A stretch of 64,000 bases of DNA from Calliopum simillimum (GCA_951812925.1 OX638372.1:44514245-44578244), one strand, 5' to 3'. Counted from the first letter of the stretch, positions 10,683 through 23,817 are shown. The notes: generated from the letters alone by a model not told the origin. Numbers and translations: made by a program.

Positions 10683-11658
10683 CACGGCGTGCTTGAACCA
10701 AGTTTAAATAAAAGTTTCTTGCATATGGGTTTTTTGACTGAATTATGTTACGTAATAACTTCACGAATCAAATGATCCCAAAATTAAAAAAATCGAATGG
10801 GCCCTTTTTGAAATAAGGAGCCTTAAGCAATAACTATAAAAAGTTAATACAACACAAAATTAAAAACATTTGTAACATTTTGCAAACTATTTTTTCTAAA
10901 CTAATTTGAGGTCGCTGAACACGAAAAACGCATTTATTTTTTTTTCCTTGGGGTCGTTCCCAAGTTATTCGATAATTTATAATTTCGAGGTTATAGCTTC
11001 ATATACATCAATATATTTCTATGACGCCAAGTCCGATTAATTTTATTTTTCCACGCTTACAAAGAGTGATTAACGGCGCTTCTAACAAGTATAGCAATAA
11101 TTATGCTCCAAACAAAATTGACTGAGTTAAAGCAGGAAAAAGCTTGATATTTCAAAAATTTTTTAAATTTTTCACATCAACTTCAAATGAAACAATTTGT
11201 TTTTGGCACATATTTTTTTTAAATAATTATTTTTAGAAATTTGATTTAATGGCGCATATAATTGCAAACATTTTAAGCCTATGTTGAGCAAAATCGAATG
11301 AAATTTCGGACTTGGCGTCATAGAAATATATTGATGTATATGAAGCTATAACCTCGAAATTATAAATTATCGAATAACTTGGGAACGACCCCAAGGAAAA
11401 AAAAATAAATGCGTTTTTCGTGTTCAGCGACCTCAAATTAGTTTAGAAAAAATAGTTTGCAAAATGTTACAAATATTTTTAATTTTGTGTTGTATTAACT
11501 TTTTATAGTTATTGCTTAAGGCTCCTTATTTCAAAAAGGGCCCATTCGATTTTTTAATTTTGGGATCATTTGATTCGTGAAGTTATTACGTAACATAATT
11601 CAGTCAAAAAACCCATATGCAAGAAACTTTTATTTAAACTTGGTTCAAGCACGCCGTG
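10683..11658. mobile_element. 976-bp foldback element with ~354-bp inverted arms
   Basis: Arms 10683-11036 and 11306-11658 are nearly perfect reverse complements, starting CACGGCGTGCTTGAACC and ending with its complement; the spacer is 269 bp. AGCC flanks both sides (10679-10682 and 11659-11662), a candidate 4-bp target duplication. No transposase frame occurs in the arms or spacer. The close arm match implies recent insertion or arm homogenisation. The superfamily is not recognised. Confidence 0.85.
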
Positions 11659-11662
11659 AGCC

Positions 11663-14142
11663 GTAAGTTCAATCCCTTCATAAACACAAGAATTTTCTTT
11701 TTAACGTTTTGTAATTTTTTTTCCTTGCAAAGGGCGAATTTTCGCCAACGAGCGAACTCTAGTCGTTATAACTTTGAAAAACTTGCAGAACTAATAAAGA
11801 AAACCAGGTATCATTATGGCTTAGCTATGGATATGTATCTCCATATCTTCTTCAGCAGCTGCGTCTTCAGCTGAAGCCAACCAACGTGCTCCATAATGTT
11901 CTTGCTTTATATATATTTTGATTGTATTGTCAAATTAAAGAAGAAGAAGAAAAAACGCATATCTTGCCGCTTAATGAGTGTATCTTCTTTTCATAATTTG
12001 TGGATTTTTAAGTAGTTTTCTATTAATAAATTAATTTGCTGACTTAATTTATGGCAAATTTAATGCATATAAATATTTGAATTTTTTTTCGTTTTTTTTT
12101 TTTGAATAATTTTTAATAAAATTGCAAAATCTATATTATTTATTAGTAATAATTTGCTAAATTAAGAATAAGTTATTTTACAGCTCATAAATGTTTCAAC
12201 TGCTGATTGGGATTGGCGTTAAATTCGCCAAGTTGACCGAAAGTGTCAACTTTAATGATACGATTTATTTTAATATTATGTCAGCTTTTATAGAATTTTA
12301 TGCAAAATAATGTAATAAATTTACGAGTATAAAAGACATTTTTACAAAAATATAAATTTTTTTTTTTTCAAAAATTCTTTTGCTTTTATTCTTAAACATA
12401 AATACAATAAATTTGTTAAATTTCTAAATAATATAATAGTTTAGCATAATAGTTGTTAGGTTTTTTTTTTTTTCGTTTGAAAGCTTCCTATTTTTCGTTG
12501 TGTTCTTATCTGTTTAACGGTGTTTAATTGTCTTAGTAAAAAATAAACCTTTGTTATCAAGGTCTTTTGTTTAGTCCACTTTTTTGTTCTTTATATATTT
12601 TTTTTTTCATATCCCATAGTCTGTTTGTCTAAGTGCTGTTCAGAGTTTCTACACAAAAGGATCATATAAAAGATATATAAAATTTATGTTCGTTTACCGA
12701 TATGATTATTCGTTTATATCTTTTATATATAATTTTTTATTTAAATAGAAAACATTTTTGTTAATTTGTATACAAATTCAAATGCAAAAATTAAGTGGCG
12801 ATGTTCTTATTGGCGACAATAACATACCAAACCGAGAATATCTTCATATCTTATCTCGGGACTTTAGAGAAAGGCTCTGCTTTTGCTTTGTTCAATTGGC
12901 TGATTAGTTTTGCTAGCTAGTTAGTTGGGTTGTTGACCCTCTTCTTCTATGGTTTTGAATAATTATATCAAATTTATTTGCAAATTTTTTAAATTTTTCG
13001 TTTTAATCAAACCGCGTCAGATTTTACGCCGCAACACTTTGCATTTTTAAATGTTCCAATTAATAAACATACATACATATGTATATCTATATTTTATGTC
13101 AACTGATATCGTAATTTTGCAAATAATCTACATAATATTTAGTTTTAAATTTTGCGAAAAAAAACCGCTCAAGCAAATTAAGCCTAAACTTGCAGAGATA
13201 ACTCGAATTCTTCTGACACATTTGCACATGAATTACCGAAAACAGTTAGTGGCAGAGTGATTTTATCTAACAATATTTAAAATTTTAAATTCTGATATAG
13301 ATATAGTTGTATCATGCGTATTCGCTTTGTCAGTAATCATAAAAAACAAACTTTTGTTTGGACCATATGAATATTTGATTACTTGTATTGTGATTTTATG
13401 TTAACAAAATTATATTATCAGCAAATTAAATAAGTCATTTTATCGTTGCTTTGCTGAATTCTTAACTAATTGGGATTTACATAGCTATCTACATAAAAGT
13501 TTAAACTTTATTAATTCCTTTGTTGGCAACTCAACCATTATTAAAACAATACCATAAAGTTTGCACTAATTTTAATTAGTGTTTTTTTGGGATGTTTTAT
13601 CAATAAAAAAACCATTTTATAAATTTTATATACATTTTCTATTGGCACGTGTTGAAAAATTTTACCAGTTGGTAATTAGTATATACTATATAGTCTAGGT
13701 ACTGAAACCGAAACTAAGCTCAAACTATTTTCATTAATTCCGAATTCGAACCTGAAGTTTTAATCTTGCTTAACCTGAATTCGAATACAACCTATGCAAG
13801 GCTATAGTCCCTGCTTGGGATTGAATCAAGGCCCTGATACAAACGAAGATAAGGTTTACTGTTTTCATAAATTACAGAGGCCTGCAAATTTACCATTTTT
13901 TTCCTCTCTTGATTTTTAAAGCCAATTATGATGGTTTGAGAACTTTTAATTACGAATCTAAACTTGACTTATTTCTATCACGTCAGGATTTTGGGATATT
14001 CCAATTTTCATAACCTCAAAAATAATGAAAAATCGTGTGTTTTTAGATTTTCTCGAAGTTCTGCCTGATAAAGCAATTCCGTAATTAGATTTGGGCTTAG
14101 CATCTAAAAATACATTGGAAATCACTCTCGTAATTTTAAGAG
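11663..14142. other. Unassigned AT-rich stretch
   Basis: Strongly AT-rich DNA with many poly-T runs. Open frames (for example 11656-11874 and 13051-13260) are short and resemble nothing known. I see no gene, structured repeat or RNA. Confidence 0.5.
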
Positions 14143-15249
14143 ATGTACTCTTATTCAACTCTTCAACTTGTCTTCGTTGACTATAGCACTACCTTCGACA
14201 GTGTCTCCCGAGAAAACATCTGGGCGTCACTGCAACAAAGAGGTATTGCCGCAAAGGCCATAAACTTAGTACGTGCACAATATGAAGGCTTTAAATGCAG
14301 TGTGTTACACAAAGGGTTGTTGTCACCGACATTCACCACTAATTCAGGTGTACGGCAGGGGTGTTTACTATCACCATCTCTCTTACTTATCGTTCTTGAC
14401 GATATTCTAGATAAAGCTCTTAATAAGGCCAAAAGGGTTATCCAATGGAACTTTACTGAACATCTAGAAGACCTCGACTACGCTGACGATTTCTGCCTCT
14501 TATCGTCCAAACATTCAGATATGCAAAACAAAATTGAAGACCTTGTCTTGGAATCACAAAAGGCCGGTCTAAAAATCAACGTATCCAAGACTAAAAACAT
14601 GAAGCTAAAGGCAAACCGGAATGACATCACATTTAGAGCTGGCAGCGATGACATCGAAAACGTCGAAAGCTTCACGTATTTAGGCAACATTATCTCCATG
14701 GATGGTGGAGCAAAAGAGGATATTAACTCAAGAATAGCAAAAGCAAAAGGCGCGTTTGCTCAAATGAACAAAATATGGTCTTCATCCGTTATATCCACCA
14801 AAACGAGAGTGCGCATTTTTGATTCGAATGTGAAATCGGTTTTGTTTTATGGGTGCGAAACATGGCTTGTTACTGAACAACTAACGAACAAGCTCCAAGT
14901 ATTCGTCAACAAATGCTTAAGGCGTATACTAAAGGTTTAGTGGTATCGCACTATATCAAATGCCGAGCTACATCAAAAATGCAAACAGAAGGTTATAGCA
15001 AACGAGATCAAGCTGCGCAAATGGGGATGGATTGGTCACAGTATCCGAAAACCACACAGCGAAGTTTGTCGCCAGGCTCTTGAGTGGAATCCACAAGGCA
15101 GTAGAGGACATGGTAGACCCAAAACCAACTGGAAAAGGTCGTTGGAAAAGGAAATCCAAGAATCGGGAAAATCGTGGCAAGTGATCAAAGTCATTGCAAG
15201 GGATCATGTCAAATGGAAAGATTTCATATTGGCCCTATGCTCCTCCTAG
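14143..15249 (+). pseudogene. 5'-truncated non-LTR retrotransposon reverse transcriptase (RTE-like)
   Basis: The frame enters at RT motif A (VFVDYSTTFDSV) and continues through GVRQGCLLSP and the catalytic LDYADDFCLL box, then the thumb and a C-terminal region with WGWIGH and GRPKTNWKRSLEKEI. A TAG at 14938-14940 interrupts it, but the same frame stays open for another ~102 codons to the stop at 15247-15249. The endonuclease and the fingers of the RT are missing, the usual 5' truncation of LINE copies. A very short 3' UTR ends in an ATAC microsatellite tail (about 15265-15281), as RTE-type elements often do. A shorter copy lies at 23965-24203. The clade name rests on C-terminal style and tail and is less certain than the LINE call. 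Confidence 0.9.
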
Positions 15250-15649
15250 GAGTTAAAGGAGAATACATACATACATACTCTTGTTGGCCTGTGCAGCATT
15301 TGAAAACTTATTAATTCAATCATTTGTGCTTATATTCTCTTCAATATAAAGCCTAAAATACTCAACATATTTAAACTATTCTTGCGCTATATATTTTTTT
15401 GGTGCTCCCTGTACGATCAAGCTAGTTACTATGCAAAGTATTTATCCAGATATCAAGTTTCATAATACAAGTAAAGTAGGAAGATGTGGTTTTTTTTTTT
15501 TGTACACCGAGCTCAACGTACTTTTATTCAATTACGCCTATTATCAAGACAAATCTGTCGGAGTATCAGGCGGATATATAGTGTTTATATGGTTTGAATA
15601 TCTCTACTGTTATAGGCATAGGAGCGAATCAAATAAAATTTCCAATTAT

Positions 15650-15760
15650 TTTGGGATTTTTTTTTGTATGAGAGGTACAACGCCCTCTTGTCCATTCGAT
15701 CCCATATTTCTCATAAATCTGTTGGAGCACCAAAAAGAAAAAAAAACATCTGGTGCAAAT
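15650..15760 (-). repeat. Dispersed repeat fragment shared with 55600-55690
   Basis: Read on the minus strand, this stretch has GGTGCTCC after a T-rich run, then GACAAGAGGGCGTTGTACC and an A-run. The same series occurs on the plus strand at 55600-55690 (GGTGCTCC, then GACAAGGGGGTATTGTACCC). No coding content is visible. The 118-codon frame overlapping it at 15431-15787 is not recognisable. The surrounding 15282-16609 is otherwise AT-rich without visible features. Confidence 0.5.
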
Positions 15761-16609
15761 ATGGTTTTGATACGTTCAGTAGTATAGACGTGGTAGTCTT
15801 GTATACAAAAAAAGTCACTTAAGTAAAATTTACATTACTGAAAATTGTGATGTGATGGAAATTTTTTACTATTTTTCTCGAAATCAACACACTAAAATCT
15901 ATGGAAATTGCTGTTTAAAATTAAGAACGGAAAACCATTTCAGGACTGTGTTATCAAACTGAATCTGAAATTTTTATTTTGATTAACCTGAACCCAATTC
16001 TTTCACCTATTCAGCCTTTGATATATACTAACCGTGTTACTCTATTTTATAGATATTATTATAGAATGTACTCTGGAAATATTTATGAGCCAAAGGCTAT
16101 TTCCAGTTTCGTAAAACCGCAAAGTAAAAAGTTTTACATTTATATTCAGAACTATCGTCCGTTTCCATCAGCTAGAGTATTTTCTCGCAGCACTTTCGCA
16201 TTACTATTGAGTTAAAATAGTGCTTAGTAGAATATTGAACTACCGGAAAATTTATGTTTTGACCGCACGAGCTTCCCGAAATGCGCCATATGCCTGAAGA
16301 CACTTTGCAAAGTTCAGCAAAGATATATCGAACTTCTATGGTAAGAGCAATTTTGATATCATTGAAAAATACATTCTGATGTACATATGTGGCTAATATA
16401 CGAGAGGACGTTTTTAAGACCGCGGAATTAAAAGCAAGGAGTGAAAGTAAAAATTAAAATTTATTTTTCCTTTGTAAAATATTCTTCTGCTACCATAATA
16501 TATTTTTCATTAATTATTTCGGGTCATTAGTCTCTGAACTACTACTTATAAAAAAATCTCAACAAGGAAGAGCGTTCTCTTTGCAGCATATTGAAAACTT
16601 TGCTTGAAA

Positions 16610-16990
16610 AGAAGAATTTAGTTGGATTGTTTCTGAAAACACTTTCAGTATAATATTTTGAAACTTTTGCTTATATGGTAGGTACCAAGCTCTTATGGCC
16701 AAATATTTGTATGTATTTAGGTTGCGTTATTGTAAGGGCGGTAAGCATGTCCAATTTTGGTCATTCTCAATCCCTCGAGCTTACTTTTACGACGAAAGCA
16801 GTGTATAAAATTTTATCGAATTATCTCGTTTAGTTTTACTTTAAAAATTTTCAACGGACGGACACATAGATAAACAGACGGACATGACCATAACGACTGA
16901 AAAGGTGACGGTGATCAAGAATATATATACTTTTCTATAGCTCCAATTCTCCTTCTGTGCGTTACAAACGCAAAGTTCAAGTGACTGAAG
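16610..16990 (+). mobile_element. Dispersed repeat copy D, decayed
   Basis: It keeps the unit phrase TTTTGAAACTTTTGCTTATA, the CAATCCCTCGAGCTTACTTT segment and the tail ACAGACGGACATGACC ... GATCAAGAATATATATAC in the same order as copy A. Both ends are eroded and the tandem units are reduced to about one. It is the most diverged of the four copies. Confidence 0.7.
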
Positions 16991-17099
16991 AAAATTTCCT
17001 TACCAAGTAAGGATAATCAGTTCAAACTATACTGGAAGATATGTCATTCGTTTACGGGGCTCTTGTTTGAGAAAAGCTATGTACGCCATAGTGTCATAA

Positions 17100-17470
17100 C
17101 CTCTTTACACAAGGTAGGGACTCATTTGAAGGAGACCCACGACTAAGACGGCCAATCGAGGTGACCACTCCGGAAATCATTCACAAATATTAGAAGATGT
17201 CTGACTAAAGAAGATATAGCTCGCAAAAATGGTGGGAGTAGCGGACACAACTATTTTTCAAATTCTTCACGATAACATGACTAAAGTCAACGCAAAATGT
17301 GTGACGAGAATGCTCACGAAGTCTCAAAAAAAAAAAAAAAAAAAAAATCAGCGTCAAGTATACTCGAGAGTTCTTGGACCTCTATAGTGGAGACAGAATA
17401 TTGGATCAAATTGTTTCTGGCGACGAAACTTGGTACATAATGATGAATCTGAGTCTAACAGGACTCTATA
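17100..17470 (+). pseudogene. mariner transposase fossil
   Basis: Broken reading frames show mariner landmarks in order: a linker ending VTTPEIIHK (~17160-17190), a helix-turn-helix-like stretch MVGVADTTIFQILHDNMTKV (from 17229), VTRMLT (~17309), then after a poly-A run (17328-17347) YSREFLDLY and SGDETW (~17420-17435), which carries the first catalytic Asp. Stops and frameshifts separate these blocks and no recognisable catalytic C-terminal half follows. The 116-codon frame 17374-17724 is only the tail of this fossil read into unrelated DNA. The intact GDETW box identifies the mariner family. Confidence 0.8.
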
Positions 17471-17724
17471 CAGTAGTACACCACTTTGTAAGTTTAAGTC
17501 TTTTGGAACTCGAAGGTATCCTGTTGAACGATCAAAATGATAAAGGTGTCTCTATAACCAGAGAGTACTCAGAGATCAGAGAAACACGAAGGGATAAATT
17601 GACCGAAGGTGTTCTCCTTAAACTCAAAAATGAGGCTGTTTTTCAAGAACCCTGTGTAGCGATGACCGCCCTGCTGAAAATGTGCTCCGAAATTTTCATA
17701 TCAGATTTAATGGCTAAGAATTAG

Positions 17725-20110
17725 CACGTCTTGTCATAAAACTTTAAAAATAGCGAAAAATAGTATTTTTTGCACAATTCTGTGGGCTGATTTGAGTTAA
17801 GGATCAAAAACTACATCAAAGAAATAACTTTTTGTTTTTGTTATAATATTAGGCTTTTTTGGAAAAGGAAAAAGCAAGATGTATTTATTCAAGTGTATTT
17901 TACGGAATAGAGCGGAAAAAATCCTTGCGACCTTGAACCTAATTTGAAAAACAGCAAAAACGTCGTTTTTTGCACTTTAAGCTTAGGATGCCTCGGAATT
18001 CTGACAAGGTAGAGGGATTCTATGGCCAGTTTTGGAACTGCACAACAAAATCTTTTGGAATCGTTTTTTTTAAACTAGGAAAAATTCACGTTCCAGGTTT
18101 GTACGCACATCAGTTAAAGTGGTGCAAAACTGTCAACATGTTTTCGAAATGGTTTTTTGTTAATTATTTTTTTATGGTGTAAAGTTCGGTAAAATTGTTC
18201 ACATATTTGAATAGAGGAAAGGTTAAGCTTCCGTTTAGTTTATATTTTTTGTTGGTCATGTAATCAGAACGGACGCTACAGTAGTACAAAGTCAAAATTA
18301 GCAAACATGTTGACAGTTTTGCTTCTTACTGTAAGTACCAAAGTAATAAAAAAATGTTCAGCTTTGTTTCGAGAGCGTTGTTTCGACTTATTTTTTCATA
18401 TTATTCGACTCAGAATAACCTGACAAACAAAAACTCCGCCAAATTAGTTTGAGCAGCAAGACCGATTCTTTCCGGTAGGCGTGAGAAGACACCGTAGATA
18501 AGCAACTGCCCTTTACAAAAAAAAGAACAAAAAGAAAACAACTAAATAAATTGGCGCACTTGTGCTTGTGCCAATAAAATAAAAATACTTTGAAGTTCAA
18601 GGATAATTAAAGTAAAGTGTCCAGATCTAAAGGAACAATTGAAAAAAACCTTACCTACATAAAACAAAAAAAAAAAAAAAGAAGCAAAATGGACAATCAA
18701 GATATACTCACACTTTTTGACACTTTTACTTTATTAATGTAGTTACTGCACTTCTTTCAAAATAAATTTGATCAAGGACAGGATAATGCCTTCAAGTCCA
18801 TTAAGTGATTATCTTTTTTTATTACATTTAAGGTTGTTAAAAAGACATCTTGCTGATAATGCTAATGCAAGGTTATATCAAAAATATGTTTGTTTTATTT
18901 AAAGGACGTTATGGTTTCTCAAATACATTAAAACTGTGGGAACTGAACAATATAAAAATACCTGCTGAGCATTTTACTTTAATCCTTAAGAAAAAAATTT
19001 GCGAAAATTCTACTTCTAGCTTCTTGCAAGGGTGTCTATTATATTTATTCGCATTGGTCTATGAAATTCAATATCAAATTTTTGTGCCTATTCCATTGTC
19101 TGCTGCTCAAACAACATACGCAGGATGCGTAGGATGACGCACTTAAGTACGTATATATGTATGTGATCAGCAGCAACGTGACGAAAGGTTCCTTTTTCCT
19201 GAATATTTTTTTTTTTCACTTCATAATAAGATGCTATGTTATTTTTGCGAGGGTGTTTACGTGTTGTATAAACGCTATTCACATGCAGGATATGGATCGT
19301 GGGAAATTGAATTTGAAGGATGTTTTTCGTAAGGAAAAGGTGCGTCCGTTCGCTCACGCATATTTAGCGCGAAACGGAAGCTTGTTTTAACTTTGAATTT
19401 TTATTAAAAAATAACATTTGTATAAGAAATATGAAATCTCAATTTAATGGACTATTTAATAAGTTGTGATATTATAAATTCTTTTATATAATTATTTATT
19501 GTACAGGTATCTCTTGCAACATATGATTATTTGCTCATGTTCTTATGAGCAACTGTGATAATATTTATATAATTTCTTCATTAAGTGGCAATAATCATTA
19601 ATGATTTATGCTAAACGGATATATTTATTAAAATCCATTTTATCATAAAAAAGAATTAAAGTTGCTGGCTCAGTTTGCTGCAGCACATACGCGGCGTGTG
19701 GCGCGTCAATAATGTTTGCAAAGTACTGCTGACACTTGACAATCGTTTTGTGCCTTTTTAATATCGGTCAGTTAAATTTACCCTACTTCCTTTAGTTGTC
19801 ATATCCTGTATTCATTGGGCAAAAAAAAAAAAAAAAAAAACGGAAGCAGGAAGTTGAATTGACGAAGTCTAGTTAGTAATATGCTAAATTGTTTTGATAG
19901 ACGTATTTAAATTATGAAATCAATATTAACAAGTAATTTGCTTAAACATTGATTAATATTTGTGTTTAACTGAAAAGATAATAAAATTATGCAAAACTAT
20001 ACATGTATACTTAACAATTCCAGTTAAATTAGTGTAAACATCTAGTTTTCAAAATGCTATGATTATAAATTGAAGCATTGGGTTTTTAGCTTTATTTATT
20101 TGCAGATTTC
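17725..20110. other. Unassigned AT-rich stretch
   Basis: AT-rich DNA with A-runs near 18668-18682 and 19820-19841. Open frames such as 17970-18182 and 18850-19137 do not resemble known proteins. I see no structured repeat. Confidence 0.45.
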
Positions 20111-21600
20111 TCATTTCATTTCATTTCATTTCATTTCATTTCATTTTATTTCATTTCATTTCATTTCATTTCATTTCATTTCATTTCATTTCATTTCATT
20201 TCATTTCATTTCATTTCATTTCATTTCATTTCATTTCATTTCATTTCATTTCATTTCATTTCATTTCATTTCATTTCATTTCATTTCATTTCATTTCATT
20301 TCATTTCATTTCATTTCATTTCATTTCATTTCATTTCATTTCATTTCATTTCATTTCATTTCATTTCATTTCATTTCATTTCATTTCATTTCATTTCATT
20401 TCATTTCATTTCATTTCATTTCATTTCATTTCATTTCATTTCATTTCATTTCATTTCATTTCATTTCATTTCATTTCATTTCATTTCATTTCATTTCATT
20501 TCATTTCATTTCATTTCATTTCATTTCATTTCATTTCATTTCATTTCATTTCATTTCATTTCATTTCATTTCATTTCATTTCATTTCATTTCATTTCATT
20601 TCATTTCATTTCATTTCATTTCATTTCATTTCATTTCATTTCATTTCATTTCATTTCATTTCATTTCATTTCATTTCATTTCATTTCATTTCATTTCATT
20701 TCATTTCATTTCATTTCATTTCATTTCATTTCATTTCATTTCATTTCATTTCATTTCATTTCATTTCATTTCATTTCATTTCATTTCATTTCATTTCATT
20801 TCATTTCATTTCATTTCATTTCATTTCATTTCATTTCATTTCATTTCATTTCATTTCATTTCATTTCATTTCATTTCATTTCATTTCATTTCATTTCATT
20901 TCATTTCATTTCATTTCATTTCATTTCATTTCATTTCATTTCATTTCATTTCATTTCATTTCATTTCATTTCATTTCATTTCATTTCATTTCATTTCATT
21001 TCATTTCATTTCATTTCATTTCATTTCATTTCATTTCATTTCATTTCATTTCATTTCATTTCATTTCATTTCATTTCATTTCATTTCATTTCATTTCATT
21101 TCATTTCATTTCATTTCATTTCATTTCATTTCATTTCATTTCATTTCATTTCATTTCATTTCATTTCATTTCATTTCATTTCATTTCATTTCATTTCATT
21201 TCATTTCATTTCATTTCATTTCATTTCATTTCATTTCATTTCATTTCATTTCATTTCATTTCATTTCATTTCATTTCATTTCATTTCATTTCATTTCATT
21301 TCATTTCATTTCATTTCATTTCATTTCATTTCATTTCATTTCATTTCATTTCATTTCATTTCATTTCATTTCATTTCATTTCATTTCATTTCATTTCATT
21401 TCATTTCATTTCATTTCATTTCATTTCATTTCATTTCATTTCATTTCATTTCATTTCATTTCATTTCATTTCATTTCATTTCATTTCATTTCATTTCATT
21501 TCATTTCATTTCATTTCATTTCATTTCATTTCATTTCATTTCATTTCATTTCATTTCACTTCATTTCATTTCATTTCATTTCATTTCATTTCATTTCATT
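20111..21600 (+). repeat. TTTCA pentanucleotide array, ~298 copies
   Basis: About 1,490 bases of almost pure TCATT/TTTCA repeat. Only two substitutions were seen: T for C at 20147 and C for T at 21559. Five is not a multiple of three, so one long open frame (20070-22379) cycles through HFISF without stops; it is an artefact. The purity suggests recent expansion, or collapse/extension in the assembly. Confidence 0.98.
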
Positions 21601-22250
21601 TTTCTCATCTTTCATCTCTCATCTTTCATCTCTCATTTTTATCTTTCATGTTTCATCTATCATCTCTCATCTCTTATCTCTTATCTCTTATCTCTTATCT
21701 CTTATCTCTTATCTCTTATCTCTTATCTCTTATCTCTTATCTCTTATCTCTTATCTCTTATCTCTTATCTCATATCTCTCATCTCTCATCTCTCATCTCT
21801 CATCTCTCATCACTCATCTCTCATCTCTCATCTCTCATCTCTCATCTCTCATCTCTCATCTCTCATCTCTCATCTCTCATCGCTCATCTCTCATCTCTCA
21901 TCTCTCATCTCTCATCTCTCATCTCTCATCTCTCATCTCTCATCTCTCATCTCTCATCTCTCATCTCTCATCTCTCATCTCTCATCTCTCATCTCTCATC
22001 TCTCATCTCTCATCTCTCACCTCTCACCTCTCACCTCTCACCTCTCACCTCTCACCTCTCACCTCTCACCTCTCATCTCTCATCTCTCATCTCTTATCTC
22101 TCACCTCTCATCTCTCATCTCTCATCTCTCATCTCTCATCTCTCATCTCTCATCTCTCATCTCTCATCTCTCATCTCTCATCTCTCATCTCTCATCTCTC
22201 ATCTCTCATCTCTAATCTCTAATCTCTCATCTCTCATCCATCTCATATCT
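21601..22250 (+). repeat. CATCTCT heptamer array with variant blocks
   Basis: The pentamer array passes through a mixed zone (21601-21668) into a 7-bp repeat. Variants are in blocks: TATCTCT (~21669-21770, about 14 copies), CATCTCT (~21775-22015), CACCTCT (~22016-22073, eight copies), then CATCTCT again to ~22235. Blocks of one variant indicate local slippage spreading single mutations. Confidence 0.95.
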
Positions 22251-22368
22251 CATCTCACCTCATTTCAAATCATCTCATCGCATTTTTTCTCCACTCATCT
22301 CATCCCATTTAAAAGAACTTTATGGTACAAAATTTACCATGAAATCTTTGTTACAATTAGACAGGGTA

Positions 22369-22825
22369 GCAGGAAATAATGCCCAATAAAATAACGCTAA
22401 AAAAATTAAATAACGCCCCAAAAAAAATTTTGCCCAATTATTGAAAAGAAATGTAACCCAAACAATATGAAATAAAGCCCGAAAACCAAAACGAAAAATT
22501 ACTCAAATTATTTTCATAAAAATTTGGGCGATGAAAATGTTGGAGATGAATCCCAAAATTTGGGAGTTATTTCGTTTTTATTTTGGGCGTTATTTTAATA
22601 CAAAAAATTTAATAACGCCCAAATTATTATCATTTATGTAAATTATTTTCATCTAAACAAATTTAGAGGGTTATTTCCAAAATGATTATTGCTGAAACTT
22701 ATGTATATTTTTTTTTATATAAAAACAATTTGGACGCTATTTCTTTTGGTGTTTGGGCGATATTTCATTTCAATAATTTGGCGTTATTTCATTTTTTATT
22801 CTTTTGGGCGGTATTTTGTTGTTTT
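22369..22825. repeat. Diverged inverted repeat built from GGGCGTTATTT motifs
   Basis: The left half carries AATAACGCCC-type motifs (22372-22500, and again near 22610), and the right half the opposite orientation (GGGCGTTATTTT near 22585, GGGCGATATTTC, GGCGTTATTTCA, GGGCGGTATTTT to 22815). Left CAATTATTGAAAAGAAATGT matches the complement of the right half (AAATTATTGAAATGAAATAT), so the whole folds back imperfectly. It may be an old MITE with internal motif amplification. No coding frame is recognised. Confidence 0.6.
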
Positions 22826-23815
22826 TTTTTTTTTAAATAAAATAATATTTTCGAGTATTTACGGTGCACATAAAAAATCTTACTGGAATTTATCTTATTT
22901 TTCCAACAGACAATTTTTTTTCCTCTCGTTTTGAGTGCTTGAATGCCCCTTAAGGCCGCCAACAATGATTGATTTTTGTAAACGGTTCTTTTAAAAATTT
23001 GTTTATTTGTTTAATCCCTTGTCAAAAATAGAAAAAGAGATATGTTTTATATCAGCGTTACCATAAACGTATACAGTGAAGAGCTAATCAAATTTATCAT
23101 TTATGTTGTAAATTGATCTAAAAGATCATCATTTAATGCTCATATCTTCTGAAAATAGAATATTTTACAAATTTAATTTATTCATGATGAAAAAAGTTAA
23201 CTTTTAAAAATCTCTTTAATCATTAGGGTACAAATTTTAAATAACACCGCTACATTTGTTTTACTAAAGTTCGGCTTTAGGCGAAAAACGAAAACAAATA
23301 TTTACAACTCTTGATATTACCGCATTTAATCTTAACTCGAAATTTAATGCCTTTATATTAAAATATGTATAAATTTCATATTTAATTTAAGGTGTGAAGT
23401 TTTAAACATTTTAATTAAATGTTTACATAGCTAAAATACATATATTAAAAGTCATAATACACTATACTTAAATTAACATTTCAAAGTTGAGCGTTTTGTA
23501 AAATACTCAATACAAATAGTGCCGCTGTAGTCCTCAAGGTATATGAATTTAATTTGAAATACATAAAATTTAAAGAATTTCTTTCGATATTGTTTAGATT
23601 GGAATTTACTGTTAACATATTTGTTTTAAAGTCTGTGAATGCAGCAGCATTCAAGAGATTGATTTGGAATAGGATGGTGAGATAGTTTAGTGAATATAAT
23701 GATATTATTAGTCATTATTTTGTGTTAGAAAGAATGCATTGCAAGATTACACTTTGCAAATATGTGACTGAAAACTTCATCAGAAGCATTTTTGAAATGT
23801 TTTCAGTACAAAGTG
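22826..23815. other. Unassigned AT-rich stretch
   Basis: AT-rich DNA with no recognisable gene, RNA or structured repeat. The short frame beginning at 23722 runs into the neighbouring transposon and is not credible as a gene. Confidence 0.5.
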
Positions 23816-23817
23816 TA

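Noticed and set aside
14968..15207. 79-codon minus-strand frame opposite the RTE-like tail (similar frames at 24015-24247)
   Set aside because: Antisense shadow of the LINE C-terminal coding region; the plus-strand reading has clear RT-family motifs.
20070..22379. 769-codon open frame rich in Phe-His-Phe-Ile-Ser and His-Leu-Ser-Ser
   Set aside because: It is the translation of TTTCA and CATCTCT microsatellites, which lack stops on this strand. No promoter, exon or protein-like composition.
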